From contig CBDFLN010000001.1 of NCBI GenBank assembly GCA_965249215.1, positions 558,001 through 622,000 on the forward strand: a stretch of DNA of 64,000 bases. The letters run 5' to 3'. The position numbers and the translations under genes were made by a program. The notes beneath the pieces were generated by a model. It worked only from the letters and a program-made list of their open reading frames with translations. It made no database searches and was not told the origin of the DNA. Shown one piece after another: positions 31,556 to 41,355 of this stretch; the stretch's first letter is position 1, and every line of letters begins with the position of its first letter. This DNA comes from G963667675 sp965249215. GTDB taxonomy: Bacteria; Chloroflexota; Dehalococcoidia; Lucifugimonadales; UBA3495.

Positions 31556-32897
31556 TATGAGCCTCCGCATTCAAAATTTGGCGGGCCTGGGCAAGTTCGG
31601 CCTCTACCCGCCGCGGCGCGGTGCCTCCGGGATTGTCCCTGGCTTCCGTCGACGATTGGGCGGTAATCCGGTACACCTCCCTGTCGAACTTTGGCGAAAA
31701 CCGCTGGTACTCTTCCAGTCCCAGTCCATCCAGGTCCTTTTGCTGGGCATCGCAGTACCGGCATAGCTCCCGGACGATGCCGTGGGCCACACGAAAGGGC
31801 ACCCCTTTGCCCACTAGGAAATCGGCCAGGTCGGTGGCAAGGGCTTGACTCTCTCCGGCCAGCGCCGTTACGCGCTCTTCGTTCAGCGTCAAGCCCGAAA
31901 GCATCCCCTGGAAGACCTCCAGGGTTGACGTTAGGGTGTCTACGGTGTCGAAGAAGCCTTCTTTGTCTTCCTGCAAGTCCCGGTTATAGGTCAGCGGGAG
32001 GCCCTTGAGCACCGTCAGCAATCCCAATAGATGGCCGTACACCCTCCCGGTCTTTCCCCTGGCCAACTCCGCAAAATCCGGGTTCCGCTTTTGCGGCATG
32101 ATGCTGCTGCCGGTAGTGAAGTCTTCGCTTAGGGTGACAAAGCTGAACTCCCGGCTTGACCACAAGACAATCTCCTCGGCCAACCGCGACAGGTGCATCG
32201 CGCAGATTGCCGCCGCCGCCAGGTACTCCAACAGGAAGTCCCGGTCTGACACCGCGTCCATACTGTTGGCGCTGATCTCCTTGAAACCCAATTCACGGGC
32301 CAAGAATTCTCTGTCTGAGGGGTAGGAGACTCCCGCCAAGGCTCCGCTGCCCAGGGGGAGCACGTCGGTGCGGCGCCTGCAATCCGAAAAACGTTGAAAA
32401 TCCCGCTGGAACATCTGAAAGTATGCCAGCATGTGGTGGGCGAACAGCACCGGTTGGGCCCGCTGCAAATGGGTGTAGCCCGGCATAACCACACCGCGGT
32501 ACCTTTCAGCCAATTCGACCAGTGCCGATTGCACCCGGCGCAACTTGGCCTGGGTAACGTCGATGACCTCTTTTGTGTAGAGCCGCATATCGACGGCTAT
32601 CTGATCGTTCCGAGAGCGAGCGGTGTGCAGGCGTCCCGCAGGGGCGCCGATTAGCTGTTGCAATCTGCTCTCGATGTTCATGTGCAAGTCTTCCAAAGAG
32701 GGGTCCCAAGGGAATGCGCCCGCCTCAATCTCCTGGCCCACCTTGGCCAGTCCCTCGGTGATCAGGTCGGCGTCCTCCTGGGTGACTATGCCCTGCTTAG
32801 CCAACATCCGGGCGTGAGCTATAGATCCGGCGATGTCCTGACGGTACAAACGGCGGTCGTAGTCTATGGATACGGTGTATTGACTGTTGTCGGTCAC
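31548..32897 (-). CDS. argH: Argininosuccinate lyase
   Basis: A 449-residue fumarase-superfamily enzyme releasing fumarate from argininosuccinate in the last step of arginine synthesis. Signatures: LHMNIESRL, TARSRNDQIAVDMRLY, GYTHLQRAQPVLFAHH and GSSIMPQKRNPDFAELARGKTG. Length is normal. Its 3' end overlaps the start of rpe. No other arg genes are in the window. Confidence 0.94.
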   Translation of the reverse strand: MTDNSQYTVSIDYDRRLYRQDIAGSIAHARMLAKQGIVTQEDADLITEGLAKVGQEIEAGAFPWDPSLEDLHMNIESRLQQLIGAPAGRLHTARSRNDQIAVDMRLYTKEVIDVTQAKLRRVQSALVELAERYRGVVMPGYTHLQRAQPVLFAHHMLAYFQMFQRDFQRFSDCRRRTDVLPLGSGALAGVSYPSDREFLARELGFKEISANSMDAVSDRDFLLEYLAAAAICAMHLSRLAEEIVLWSSREFSFVTLSEDFTTGSSIMPQKRNPDFAELARGKTGRVYGHLLGLLTVLKGLPLTYNRDLQEDKEGFFDTVDTLTSTLEVFQGMLSGLTLNEERVTALAGESQALATDLADFLVGKGVPFRVAHGIVRELCRYCDAQQKDLDGLGLEEYQRFSPKFDREVYRITAQSSTEARDNPGGTAPRRVEAELAQARQILNAEAHSG

Positions 32898-33034
32898 TGG
32901 TTGCCTGGTAGTGAGTTGCTATACTTCAAGGGGCCCTGCGCCTTGGCAGCAGTAGTCCGCGTAGGACGGGCCTCCGCCCCAAACTATACTCTAGAGGTCC
33001 AGCCTTACTCAAGGACCGGAGCGCGGCGCCCGTA

Positions 33035-33043
33035 TGCTAAAAT
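33035..33043 (+). promoter_or_regulatory. Extended -10 (TGC-TAAAAT) upstream of phhB
   Basis: TG at 33035-33036, one base, then TAAAAT (33038-33043), about 80 bases before the phhB start. No consensus -35 is seen, as is common for extended -10 promoters. Confidence 0.35.
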
Positions 33044-33121
33044 TGCCATGTTGAGACCGACAAGCGAAGTTACGGGCATCTGTTTCCCGGCGGGCCGGCC
33101 ATAACGGAGAGGAGAACTGAA

Positions 33122-33475
33122 GTGCAACAGCTAAACCGGGAAAAGTGCGTGGCCTGTCGCCGCGATTCTCCCCCAGTTACGGACCGAGAAGCAGATGAGC
33201 TGCACCCAGAGGTGCCAGATTGGGACTTGGTTACCGAGGACGGCATCAAGAAGCTGGACCGGGTATTCCGGTTTGGCGACTTCCGCCAAGCCTTGGGCTT
33301 CACCCAGGCCGTGGGGGAGCTGGCTGAAGCGGAAGGCCACCATCCCAGACTGACCACCGAATGGGGCCGGGTTAGGGTTACGTGGTGGACGCATAAAATC
33401 CGTAACCTGCACCGCAACGATTTCATCATGGCGGCCAAGTCGGACCAATGTTATCAGGAAGCCACTACAGGATAG
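33122..33475 (+). CDS. phhB: 4a-hydroxytetrahydrobiopterin dehydratase (PCD/DCoH family)
   Basis: A 117-residue pterin carbinolamine dehydratase. The signature EGHHPRLTTEWGRVRVTWWTH contains the catalytic histidines, preceded by FRFGDFRQALGFTQAVGELAE. A Cys pair near the N-terminus (CVACRR) is extra. The enzyme recycles the pterin cofactor of aromatic amino-acid hydroxylases, but none is in the window; in many bacteria it serves molybdopterin or other pterin metabolism. GTG start. Confidence 0.9.
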   Translation: MQQLNREKCVACRRDSPPVTDREADELHPEVPDWDLVTEDGIKKLDRVFRFGDFRQALGFTQAVGELAEAEGHHPRLTTEWGRVRVTWWTHKIRNLHRNDFIMAAKSDQCYQEATTG

Positions 33476-33517
33476 GGGTGACCGTCGGGTCCTGGCTTAA
33501 GAGCCCAGGGCCTAAGG

Positions 33518-34261
33518 CTAAAGGTTCATCAACCGGCAGGTCAAAGAGCCCAAGTCGAACGGTACCCGGCGGAATTGTTCGGCGTAACGCAGCCCCACCG
33601 CCTTACCCCCCCGGGCAGCCCATTGGCGTATGACTTCCTTTCTTCTCGCCGGGTCAGAAGACATCTGGCTCGCGTGTTTGCCCAGAGACTCCGCCTTCAA
33701 GTCAACGTAATCTTCGATGTCCACGTAGGCGTCCGGAGCCTCTCCGCCCCATAGGTAGGCCTCTCGGACCTGATGAGGCTCCAGGCCTTCGTCAGTTATT
33801 TGCTCCGGAAAGTGCAGGTAGCTCCAAGCGTAGGTGAAAGCGGCGTCCACCGTCACCTGCCCGCTTATCCGGTGGTCCCGGTGGGTGTGACTGCGGCTGC
33901 GATAGGGGTCTATGCAGACCACCGCCTCCGGCTTGTGGCGGCGAATCTCCCTCACCACCTGGCCGCGGAACAACATCGTGTCCTCGAGGCCGCCGTCGGG
34001 GTGGGAGAGAAAGACAACTTCTTTGACGCCAAGGACGTCGGAGGCTTCCTGCTGTTCACGCTCCCGGATGGCGGCCAGCCGCTCAGGCTGCATGTCTCGG
34101 TCAGCGGTGCCCTTATCGCCGTTGGTGCATAAGACCACTACAGCTTCCGTGCCGGATTCCTTAACCCATCTGGCCAGGGCGCCGCCGCAACCGCCCTCGC
34201 AGTCGTCGGGGTGGGGCGTAACCGCCAGCACCCGGCGAGGCGGCTCGGCAATTATCTCCAT
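33518..34261 (-). CDS. PIG-L/LmbE family deacetylase
   Basis: A 247-residue Zn-dependent N-acetylglucosamine-type deacetylase. Zn motif TPHPDDCEGGCGG (15-27), downstream SRSHTHRDHRISGQ with the second histidine cluster, and EAVVCIDPYRSRSH. Known relatives act on GlcNAc-PI, mycothiol or bacillithiol precursors, or antibiotic intermediates. No clear thiol pathway genes flank it. The neighbouring ALDH gene is on the same strand 60 bases upstream, possibly a shared transcript. Confidence 0.87.
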   Translation of the reverse strand: MEIIAEPPRRVLAVTPHPDDCEGGCGGALARWVKESGTEAVVVLCTNGDKGTADRDMQPERLAAIREREQQEASDVLGVKEVVFLSHPDGGLEDTMLFRGQVVREIRRHKPEAVVCIDPYRSRSHTHRDHRISGQVTVDAAFTYAWSYLHFPEQITDEGLEPHQVREAYLWGGEAPDAYVDIEDYVDLKAESLGKHASQMSSDPARRKEVIRQWAARGGKAVGLRYAEQFRRVPFDLGSLTCRLMNL

Positions 34262-34321
34262 GCCTATGTTTCTCTCTCCATCGGTTGCCTGAGCGAAGCC
34301 GCTGCCGGCTCCAGAGACGCC

Positions 34322-35734
34322 CTAGAGGTGCATCACCACCATCTTGAGTTCGGTCATCTCCGACACGGCATAGCTCGGGCCTTCCTTGCCCATGCCGCTG
34401 TCCTTGAGGCCACCATAGGGCATCATGTCAACCCGCCATAGGGGCGATGAATTGATGTGGAGATTGCCCGAATGCACCTCCCGCGCGAAGCGCATGGCCC
34501 AGTCCAGGTTCTGGGTAAAGATGCCGGCCGACAGGCCAAACCTGGTGTCGTTGGCCATAGCGATAGCCTCGTCGATGTCGTTGAACGCGCTGACCGCCAC
34601 TGCCGGGCCGAATAGCTCCTCTCGCGAAATCAGCATGTCGGGAGTGGCGTCGGCCACCACCGTGGGGGCGTGCAGCGTTCCCTCGTGGTCACCGCCGGCG
34701 ACGATGCGGGCGCCTTGTTGCACCGCCTCGCCAATCCACTGGCCCACTCGCTCTGCGTCCCCGGCCCGGATCATCGGCCCCATCTTGGTTTCTGAGACCA
34801 GCGGGTCCCCAGCGGCGAACGCCTCCGTAGGGGCTACCAATGCATCCAGGAAGTCTGCGTAGATCCGTTGGTCGGCCAATACCCGCTGTGTTGAAATGCA
34901 CACCTGGCCAGCATTGGCAAAGCCGCCGGCCACCGTGGCCGCAGCGACCTTGTCCAAATCGGCGTCGGACATGACGATCAATGGGCTGTTGGAACCCAAC
35001 TCCATGGTCACCTTCTTGATTCCGGCGTTCCGGCAGATTCGGTCGCCAACCTCCATGCTGCCGGTGAACGTTATCTTTCTAACCCTGGGGTCACCAGTGA
35101 GAATGTCGCCAATCTCAGCCCCGGAGCCGGTGACGCACTGGATACCCTCTTCGGGCAGGCCCGCGTCGAGCAGTATCTCGGTCAGCTTCAATGCAGACAG
35201 GGGAGTGTCTCCAGCCGGTTTGAGGACTACCGAGTTGCCGGCGGCCAGAGCCGGCCCGATCTTGTGACAGACCAGATTGAGAGGGAAGTTGAAGGGAGCG
35301 ATGGCGGCTACCACGCCCACGGGAACCCTGATGGTGAACCCGAACTGTCCCTGGGCGCTTGGAGCAGCATCCAAGGGCAGCGTCTCCCCGTAGAGGCGCT
35401 TGGCCTCCTCCGACGACAATATCATGGTTTGAATTCCCCGCTGCACCTCGACCCGCGCCTCGAAGATTACCTTGCCCTCCTCGAGGGTAATAGTTCTGGC
35501 CAGGTCTTCGGCCCGCTCCTCCATCAAGTCGGCGGCCCGGCGCAAGATGGCATAGCGTTCATAGGCGGACGTTGAGGCCATGACCTTGGCGCCGCGCTCC
35601 GCGCTGGTGATGGCCTGAGTGACCTCGGCTGCCGAAGCTTTGGGCACTGTGTCTACCACCGACTGATCGTATGGGTTGAATACCGGCGTGGACTGCGCCC
35701 CGTCCGTCCATTTGCCGCTGACGTACATTTTCAT
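34322..35734 (-). CDS. NAD(P)-dependent aldehyde dehydrogenase
   Basis: A 470-residue ALDH-superfamily enzyme. Cofactor site IAPFNFPLNLVCHKIGPAL, FTGSMEVGDRI, catalytic glutamate in TMELGSNSPLIV, catalytic cysteine in NAGQVCISTQRVL and ELFGPAVAV. It is closest in style to the lactaldehyde/succinate-semialdehyde/non-phosphorylating GAPDH group, but the substrate cannot be fixed. The ATG at 35734 has GGAGAG 7 bases upstream. Confidence 0.9.
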   Translation of the reverse strand: MKMYVSGKWTDGAQSTPVFNPYDQSVVDTVPKASAAEVTQAITSAERGAKVMASTSAYERYAILRRAADLMEERAEDLARTITLEEGKVIFEARVEVQRGIQTMILSSEEAKRLYGETLPLDAAPSAQGQFGFTIRVPVGVVAAIAPFNFPLNLVCHKIGPALAAGNSVVLKPAGDTPLSALKLTEILLDAGLPEEGIQCVTGSGAEIGDILTGDPRVRKITFTGSMEVGDRICRNAGIKKVTMELGSNSPLIVMSDADLDKVAAATVAGGFANAGQVCISTQRVLADQRIYADFLDALVAPTEAFAAGDPLVSETKMGPMIRAGDAERVGQWIGEAVQQGARIVAGGDHEGTLHAPTVVADATPDMLISREELFGPAVAVSAFNDIDEAIAMANDTRFGLSAGIFTQNLDWAMRFAREVHSGNLHINSSPLWRVDMMPYGGLKDSGMGKEGPSYAVSEMTELKMVVMHL

Positions 35735-35780
35735 TGAATGCTCTCCTAATCCCTAGTGCTTGAATCTGCGGTACAGACAG

Positions 35781-36458
35781 CTATTGATCTAGTGTAGCCG
35801 ACCGGCCACGGTCAGTAACTGCGTACCGCCCAGCGCGGCCCGGAACCCTTTCCAGCCAACGGAACCTGTCCCGGGCGGCGTTGCGCAGGGTCTGGGTAAA
35901 GTTGTGGGCGCTCCGCCAGCCGGCCAGGTCGAACAGCCTGGCCAAGTCTTCGGCGTCGACGCTGGTCATCCCCAATATCCGGTTGGCGCCCTCGGCGGCT
36001 ACGACCACGCGCCGCATATCTCCCATTGGGCTGGCCGAGCGGCAGAACTCGGCGAAGGAGCTTTCTTCGCCATGAGCCCGGAGGTCTGCTACTGTGGTCC
36101 TCGGTTCAGGCGATAGCGGGGCACGCTCTGCGGCCTTTGGGCTGTTGCCAGTCCTGGCGGGCGGAGGCGGCAGACTGTCGCCATTATCGGCCGTTGCATC
36201 TTCGCTGCCCGCCTCTTGTTCGGCCTCATCTGTCGCTGAGACCACTCCATCAACTTCGGTTCCATCGTCCGTCGCCTCTGGCGGAGCCGATGGCGGCGAA
36301 CCGTTTGGAGACTGGCCGTCTGGGGGTTGAACGTGGTTCATCAGGTCCCGGGGCAAGTCCCGTAACACGGCGCCCACCACTCCGTGGGCAATCTCCTCTG
36401 CATCGGCCTCAAAGCTGATTTGCGTTGAATTGGGGAGGTTGATTGATACTTTGACCAT
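35781..36458 (-). CDS. Hypothetical protein with Pro-rich linker and winged-helix-like C-terminus
   Basis: A 225-residue protein in three parts: a short N-terminal domain (MVKVSINLPNSTQISFEADA...), a disordered acidic and proline-rich linker (about 45-120), and a C-terminal ~90 residues (DLARLFDLAGWRSAHNFTQT, then RFRWLERVPGRAGRYAVTDR) that look like a winged helix. It may bind nucleic acid, but the family is unknown. It lies between the ALDH gene and uvrC on the same strand. Confidence 0.65.
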   Translation of the reverse strand: MVKVSINLPNSTQISFEADAEEIAHGVVGAVLRDLPRDLMNHVQPPDGQSPNGSPPSAPPEATDDGTEVDGVVSATDEAEQEAGSEDATADNGDSLPPPPARTGNSPKAAERAPLSPEPRTTVADLRAHGEESSFAEFCRSASPMGDMRRVVVAAEGANRILGMTSVDAEDLARLFDLAGWRSAHNFTQTLRNAARDRFRWLERVPGRAGRYAVTDRGRSATLDQ

Positions 36459-36610
36459 GTGCGACAGCTACCCCGGCCCACTTAACCGGAATGGTACTGG
36501 ATGGGTACCCCTTAGGCAACCCCCGGCGGCGGAAGTGTTGCATCTCACAATGGCCTGCAAAGAACCAATAGCCGAAGGGGGTCGGGGAATCCAGCTGGAC
36601 CCTGTCCGTC

Positions 36611-38479
36611 CTAGATGCTCTGCTTGAGGAGGAGGGCTAGTGAGCGGGTCAGGCCCGGTACGGACGCGATCTCCTCTACCGACGCCTCTTTGATGCCCTG
36701 CAGATTGCCGAAACGCCGCATCAACATACGCTTGCGCTTGGGCCCGATGCCGCTCACCATGTCTATGGGAGAGCGAAGGCTGCTCTTGCTGCGGCGGTTT
36801 CGGTGATAGGTGATGGCGAAGCGGTGCGCCTCGTCGCGAATCCGCTGCGCCAGGTACAGAGCCTGCGAATCCCGGGGCAACTGGATGGGCTCTTGAGTGT
36901 GGGGAACGAACAGCCATTCGTTTTCCTTGGCCAGCGAGGCCAATGGAATGTCGTCCAGTCCCAACTCCAACAAGACGCCCAACGCCGCGGAAAGTTGCCC
37001 TTTTCCGCCGTCGATCAGCACCAAGTCGGGCAGTATCCCCCACGCTTCTCCTTCGCCAGTCAAGGAAGTATCGTCTGCCGTCCGCTGGGCCGTACGGGCC
37101 TTTCCGAGGCGCTTGAAGCGGCGGCGCAACACCTCGCGCATGCTCTCGTAGTCGTCAACTCCCTCCACAGACTTGACCTTGAAACGGCGGTAATGGGCCG
37201 GCTTGGGCCTGCCGTTTTCGAATACCACCATACTGCCGACGGAATTGCTGCCTTGAATATGGGAGATGTCGTAGCATTCCATCCGGTGGGGCAGGGACGG
37301 CAGACTCAGTTCCTCTTGAAGCTCTGCCATTGCCTGCTGCGTAAGGTCGGCGTTATCCAACCACTTTACCCTGTGCTGCGCCAGGCCCTGGGCTGCGTTC
37401 TCGGCAACCGTGTCTATCAGTTGCTTGTGCACACCCCGCTGGGGCCGCAGCAACCGCACCGGCTTCTTGCGGAGTCCCCGGAGCCACTCCTGAATGACCT
37501 CTGGGTCTTCCAGCGGATGTTGCACCAACACCCGCGGGGGTATGTTGGCCGCCGACTGGTAGAATTGCTTGATGAATTGGCCCAGCACCAGGCCGGGCGA
37601 CTCGTCCTGGGTACCCTCCATGATGAAGTGGTCCCGGCCGATGAGCTTGTTACGGCGGATGAAGAACACCTCGACCCAGGACTCATTGGTCCCCTGGGCC
37701 ACGGCCAACAGGTCCATGTCGCTGATTGGATTGGAATCGACCTTGATCCGTTGTTCTTCTGCTACCTTTTCGACGCTGCGTATGCGGTCTCGCAACACGG
37801 CGGCACGCTCGAACTCGAGCCGTTCGGCCGCCAGTTCCATGTTTGTCCTCAGGTCCTCTGTGACGGCCTCGGCGTCTCCCTCCATGAACTGGATAACCTG
37901 CTCAACCACCTTGGCATATTCGTCCCTGTCGGCGTAGCCGGTGCACGGCGCCACGCAGCGGTTGATGTAGTACTCCAGGCATGGCCGGGGATCGGTGCCG
38001 GTGATGGTCTTGGTGCATGACCGGTATGGAAACAGCCTCTTGACCAGGTCCATCGTCCGGCGGACCGTGCCGGCGGTGGCGAAGGGCCCGAAATAGCGCG
38101 CACCGTCCCGGCTTACTCTCCGGGTGATGTATACCCTGGGGAACTCCTCTGCAAGGTCTATCTTCAAATAGGGGTAGGTCTTGTCGTCTTTGAGGCGGGC
38201 GTTGTAACGTGGGCGGTACCGCTTGATCAGGGTGTTTTCAAGGATCAGGGCTTCCGCCTCGCTATCGGTGACGATGTACTCGAAGTCGTGGACGTGTCCC
38301 ATCATGCGGCGGGTCTTGGACGTTTGGCCGGAAGGAGCGCCGAAGTAAGTGCGCAGGCGGTTGCTGAGGACGCTGGCTTTGCCCACGTACAGGACACTGC
38401 CGTTGGCGTCTTTCATCAGGTACACCCCAGGCCGTTCCGGGGTGACCCGCAACCGCTGTTCGATGAGGGGAAGAGCCAT
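36611..38479 (-). CDS. uvrC: Excinuclease ABC subunit C
   Basis: A 622-residue nucleotide-excision-repair nuclease. GIY-YIG domain (PGVYLMKDANGSVLYVGKA, 18-36), Cys cluster region (CLEYYINRCVAPCTGYADRDEY), UVR motif (LEFERAAVLRDRIRSV), RNase H-like domain (MECYDISHIQGSNSVGSMVV, LVLIDGGKGQLSAAL) and C-terminal HhH (SGIGPKRKRMLMRRFGNLQGI). It is 6 bases downstream of the small Pro-Ala protein gene, so the two are probably co-transcribed. Confidence 0.96.
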   Translation of the reverse strand: MALPLIEQRLRVTPERPGVYLMKDANGSVLYVGKASVLSNRLRTYFGAPSGQTSKTRRMMGHVHDFEYIVTDSEAEALILENTLIKRYRPRYNARLKDDKTYPYLKIDLAEEFPRVYITRRVSRDGARYFGPFATAGTVRRTMDLVKRLFPYRSCTKTITGTDPRPCLEYYINRCVAPCTGYADRDEYAKVVEQVIQFMEGDAEAVTEDLRTNMELAAERLEFERAAVLRDRIRSVEKVAEEQRIKVDSNPISDMDLLAVAQGTNESWVEVFFIRRNKLIGRDHFIMEGTQDESPGLVLGQFIKQFYQSAANIPPRVLVQHPLEDPEVIQEWLRGLRKKPVRLLRPQRGVHKQLIDTVAENAAQGLAQHRVKWLDNADLTQQAMAELQEELSLPSLPHRMECYDISHIQGSNSVGSMVVFENGRPKPAHYRRFKVKSVEGVDDYESMREVLRRRFKRLGKARTAQRTADDTSLTGEGEAWGILPDLVLIDGGKGQLSAALGVLLELGLDDIPLASLAKENEWLFVPHTQEPIQLPRDSQALYLAQRIRDEAHRFAITYHRNRRSKSSLRSPIDMVSGIGPKRKRMLMRRFGNLQGIKEASVEEIASVPGLTRSLALLLKQSI

Positions 38480-38485
38480 CGCTCT

Positions 38486-38854
38486 CTAGAGTAATATTCC
38501 GAGGGCGATGATTGCGGCTAGCACGACCGAACCCAACATCAGTATACGCCGTAGCTCTGGCCCGACGTAGTTGGAAGCGGCCAACCGCTCTCCTCTGTAC
38601 GTACCGGGCCTTCTGGCTGGAGCAGCCGGATGGGTTGCAGCAGCGGCCACTGCAGGTCTGGCCGCAGCAGCGGGAACGGCAGCGTCAGGCGTGGGAGCCG
38701 CCGTCGGCGCAGCAACTGTTTCAGTCTGGTTGCCGTCCACGATTGCGGGCGCCTGGACAGCCGGCTGTGGAACAGAGCCGACTCTTTGCTGTTTTCTTCT
38801 TCTGCGGCTGAGTTGCGCCTGACGTGACGCCACCCGCCGCGCTTTACCAGGCAT
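38486..38854 (-). CDS. Small Ala/Pro-rich protein with C-terminal membrane segment
   Basis: A 122-residue protein: very basic N-terminus (SRRRRKQQRV), Ala/Pro/Thr-rich middle, and one C-terminal hydrophobic segment (ILMLGSVVLAAIIALGILL) that ends the protein, as in tail-anchored membrane proteins. No family recognised. The ATG at 38854 has GGAGGT 9 bases upstream, and the stop lies 6 bases before uvrC, which supports it as a real gene. Confidence 0.65.
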   Translation of the reverse strand: MPGKARRVASRQAQLSRRRRKQQRVGSVPQPAVQAPAIVDGNQTETVAAPTAAPTPDAAVPAAAARPAVAAAATHPAAPARRPGTYRGERLAASNYVGPELRRILMLGSVVLAAIIALGILL

Positions 38855-39056
38855 AAGGGCCTACCTCCTGTTGGACCGGGGGCTCCAGAGCGTAGGGATG
38901 AGGTTGCCGCACCGCTGGCCCAACACCAATACTATAGCAGCAAATTACAAGAATGGGCAGCCGTCTCCCGATGCTAGCCCAGTTGCCGGTGCAACTTGGG
39001 TTAGCGAGGCGGGCGCACGCCGATGGGCGCTTGTCGGGACTTGTGGCGGCCTTTAC

Positions 39057-39971
39057 CTAGGCCCTGGGGTGGCTGACCTCGTATTCCTTATGCAGTTGGC
39101 GCCCTGTAAGGTGAGTGTAGACCTGGGTGGTAGAAATGCTGGAGTGGCCCAGAAGCTCCTGCACGTGGCGAAGAGATGCGCCGTTCTCCAGAAGATGTGT
39201 TGCAAAGCTGTGACGCAGGGTGTGGGGCGTAATTTGCTGCTGGATGCCCGCCTTCGCCCCGTAGTTCTTGAGAATGTTCCAAACCCACTGCCGGGTCAAA
39301 CGTTCGCCCCGATGGTTGACGAAGAGTGCCGACTCGCCATTCCGGTTCTTCACCAGGTTCGGCCTGGTGCGTGTCAGGTACTGCTTCAGTTCCTTGACAG
39401 CCTTGGGGTATAGGTGGACTATGCGTTCTTTGGAGCCCTTGCCCCAACACCGGATGTAGGACTCCTGAAGGTCGATGTCAGGCACGTTGAGGGAGACCAG
39501 CTCTCCCACCCTCAAGCCGGTAGCGTAAAGCAACTCCAAGATGGCGGCGTCTCTCCTTGCTTCGTTGCTGGAGTCTTTGCACGCGGCGTCCAGCAGCCGG
39601 GTCACGTCTTCTTTGGAAAGGCACTTGGGGAGGGACCGGCCCACCCTGGGGGAGCCGAGGGATTCAGTGGGGTCCTGAAATATGGCGCCGTTTTCAAACA
39701 GGAAGCCGAAGAAGGACCTTATGGCCGCGATCTTTCTTGCGGTGGTTGTGTCGCGATAGCCCTTACGGCCTCGGAGCTCGACTATGTAGTCGTTGAACGA
39801 GTCCAGGTTCACCGAGGACCAAGGGTACTGGCTGCCGGCTGAGCCGTTGCGTTTCTTCTGGAGGAATTCCCAGAACTGGTTCAGGTCGTTGCGGTAAGCC
39901 TCAGCCGTGTTTTGGGAGAAACCTTTTTCGACAATAAGGTGCTGCAAGAAAGCGGTAATATCGCGGTCCAT
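39057..39971 (-). CDS. xerD: XerC/XerD-type tyrosine recombinase
   Basis: A 304-residue tyrosine recombinase. N-terminal SAM-like domain (ITAFLQHLIVEKGFSQNTAEAYRNDL) and catalytic domain with Arg (LLYATGLRVGELVSL), Lys (GKGSKERIVHL), HxxR (HTLRHSFATHLLENG), His (VQELLGHSSISTTQVY) and the Tyr nucleophile in TQVYTHL. It probably resolves chromosome dimers at dif. No dif site was identified nearby. The frame extends 24 codons upstream to 40043, but MDRDITAF is the family-like start. Confidence 0.9.
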   Translation of the reverse strand: MDRDITAFLQHLIVEKGFSQNTAEAYRNDLNQFWEFLQKKRNGSAGSQYPWSSVNLDSFNDYIVELRGRKGYRDTTTARKIAAIRSFFGFLFENGAIFQDPTESLGSPRVGRSLPKCLSKEDVTRLLDAACKDSSNEARRDAAILELLYATGLRVGELVSLNVPDIDLQESYIRCWGKGSKERIVHLYPKAVKELKQYLTRTRPNLVKNRNGESALFVNHRGERLTRQWVWNILKNYGAKAGIQQQITPHTLRHSFATHLLENGASLRHVQELLGHSSISTTQVYTHLTGRQLHKEYEVSHPRA

Positions 39972-40179
39972 GGGCCGTATCCTTTCGCCATCGGCGTAAC
40001 CCGCCATCGGCGTAACAAGATGGAATGGCGGCAAAAAGGCCATCCCAGCATTCTTAATTTTCGGATTCTAGCACATCGCCGCCGGGGCATTTACTAGGCG
40101 GCGTGAACCAAAAAAGGCTGGTTCTGCGCAATTTTGGGTTGCGCAGGTTTGGGAGAAATCGAGGGAGGGGAACGGCCGC

Positions 40180-41355
40180 TTAGTCGGTCGCTAAGACCAC
40201 CGTCCCGGTGGAGGAAAGGTAGCCGCCGGTGCCATTGACCACGGCGGTCTTGGCGTTCTGGCTGGGGTCGCTCTTGCGTTGCACCTGCCGGTCTCCGCAC
40301 TCGCCCCGCAGCTGGCGTACAGCCTCGACCAGCAAGAAGATGCCGTACATCCCGGGATGGGTGTAGGAGAGCCCGCCGCCGCTGGTGTTCAACGGGAAGT
40401 CCCCGCCGGGAGCCGTGCGCTGGCCGGCGACGAAATCGGCGGCCTCGCCCGGCTTGCAGAACCCCAGGCCTTCTAGGGTGAGCATCACGGTATAGGTGAA
40501 TGAATCGTACAGCATCGCCAAGTCCAGGTCCTGGTGGGTCACCCCCGCCCTGGACAACGCGTTGGGGCCGGTCTCCCTGGCAATGAGGGAGGTCAACGAC
40601 GGCATCTGGCTGACCATGCTGTGGTCGTGGCCTTCGGCTGCTCCCAATACCCACACCGGCTCCTTGCGGCAGCTCTTGGCCCGCTCCTCGGTGGTGACCA
40701 CGACGGCAGCGCCAGAGTCGGTGACCAGACAGCAGTCGAACAAGTGAAACGGCCAAGAGACCCATCTTGAGTCGTGATACTCGTCGAACGACATGGTGGT
40801 GTCGTGCATCACCGCCTTGGGATTTAGATTGGCCCACTTACGGGTGGCTACCGCTATTTCGGCCATACCCTGCCTGGTCCGCTCCTCACCGTACTCGTGC
40901 ATGTACCGGGAGCAAGCCAGGGAATAGCTAACCGGGGGGCCGATAATGCCGTAGGGAACTTCGTATTGGACAGAGGGCTGGTTGGGGTCCGCGCCGGCCC
41001 TGCCCCGATTCGAGCGGCCAGCCTCGCCATGGGTAATAAGGGCTACGTCGCAATATCCAGCGCGAATGGCGGCAACCGCGTGGGCGACGTGGATGACAAA
41101 GGAGGCGCCCCCCACTGAAGTGCTGTCGGTGAAACCCGGATGAATGCCCAGATACTCGCCGGTGGTCAGCGTGGAGAAGCCGGCGGTGAACAAACCGTTG
41201 ACGTCGCTCTTGCTGAGGCCTGCGTCATCCAGGGCGTTGTACGCCGCCTCGGCGTGGTGCTGCAAGGATGACTTGTCGGGCACGGTGCCCATTTGGTCGG
41301 ACTCCGCCACACCCACGATGGCGACTTGACGGTCGTTGGATGCCGCTGAACTCAT
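40180..41355 (-). CDS. Thiolase-fold protein (lipid-transfer/SCP-x thiolase type)
   Basis: A 391-residue thiolase-superfamily protein: VAIVGVAESDQMG at the start, SVGGASFVIHVAHAVAAIRAGYCDVALITHG, AMLYDSFTYTVMLTLEGLGFC and NTSGGGLSYTHPGMYG. The usual nucleophile position has SVGGAS rather than a cysteine, as in the acetyl-CoA acetyltransferase/lipid-transfer group that usually works with a DUF35 OB-fold partner. That partner is not adjacent. Likely role in side-chain or unusual acyl degradation. GGAGAG precedes the ATG. Confidence 0.85.
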   Translation of the reverse strand: MSSAASNDRQVAIVGVAESDQMGTVPDKSSLQHHAEAAYNALDDAGLSKSDVNGLFTAGFSTLTTGEYLGIHPGFTDSTSVGGASFVIHVAHAVAAIRAGYCDVALITHGEAGRSNRGRAGADPNQPSVQYEVPYGIIGPPVSYSLACSRYMHEYGEERTRQGMAEIAVATRKWANLNPKAVMHDTTMSFDEYHDSRWVSWPFHLFDCCLVTDSGAAVVVTTEERAKSCRKEPVWVLGAAEGHDHSMVSQMPSLTSLIARETGPNALSRAGVTHQDLDLAMLYDSFTYTVMLTLEGLGFCKPGEAADFVAGQRTAPGGDFPLNTSGGGLSYTHPGMYGIFLLVEAVRQLRGECGDRQVQRKSDPSQNAKTAVVNGTGGYLSSTGTVVLATD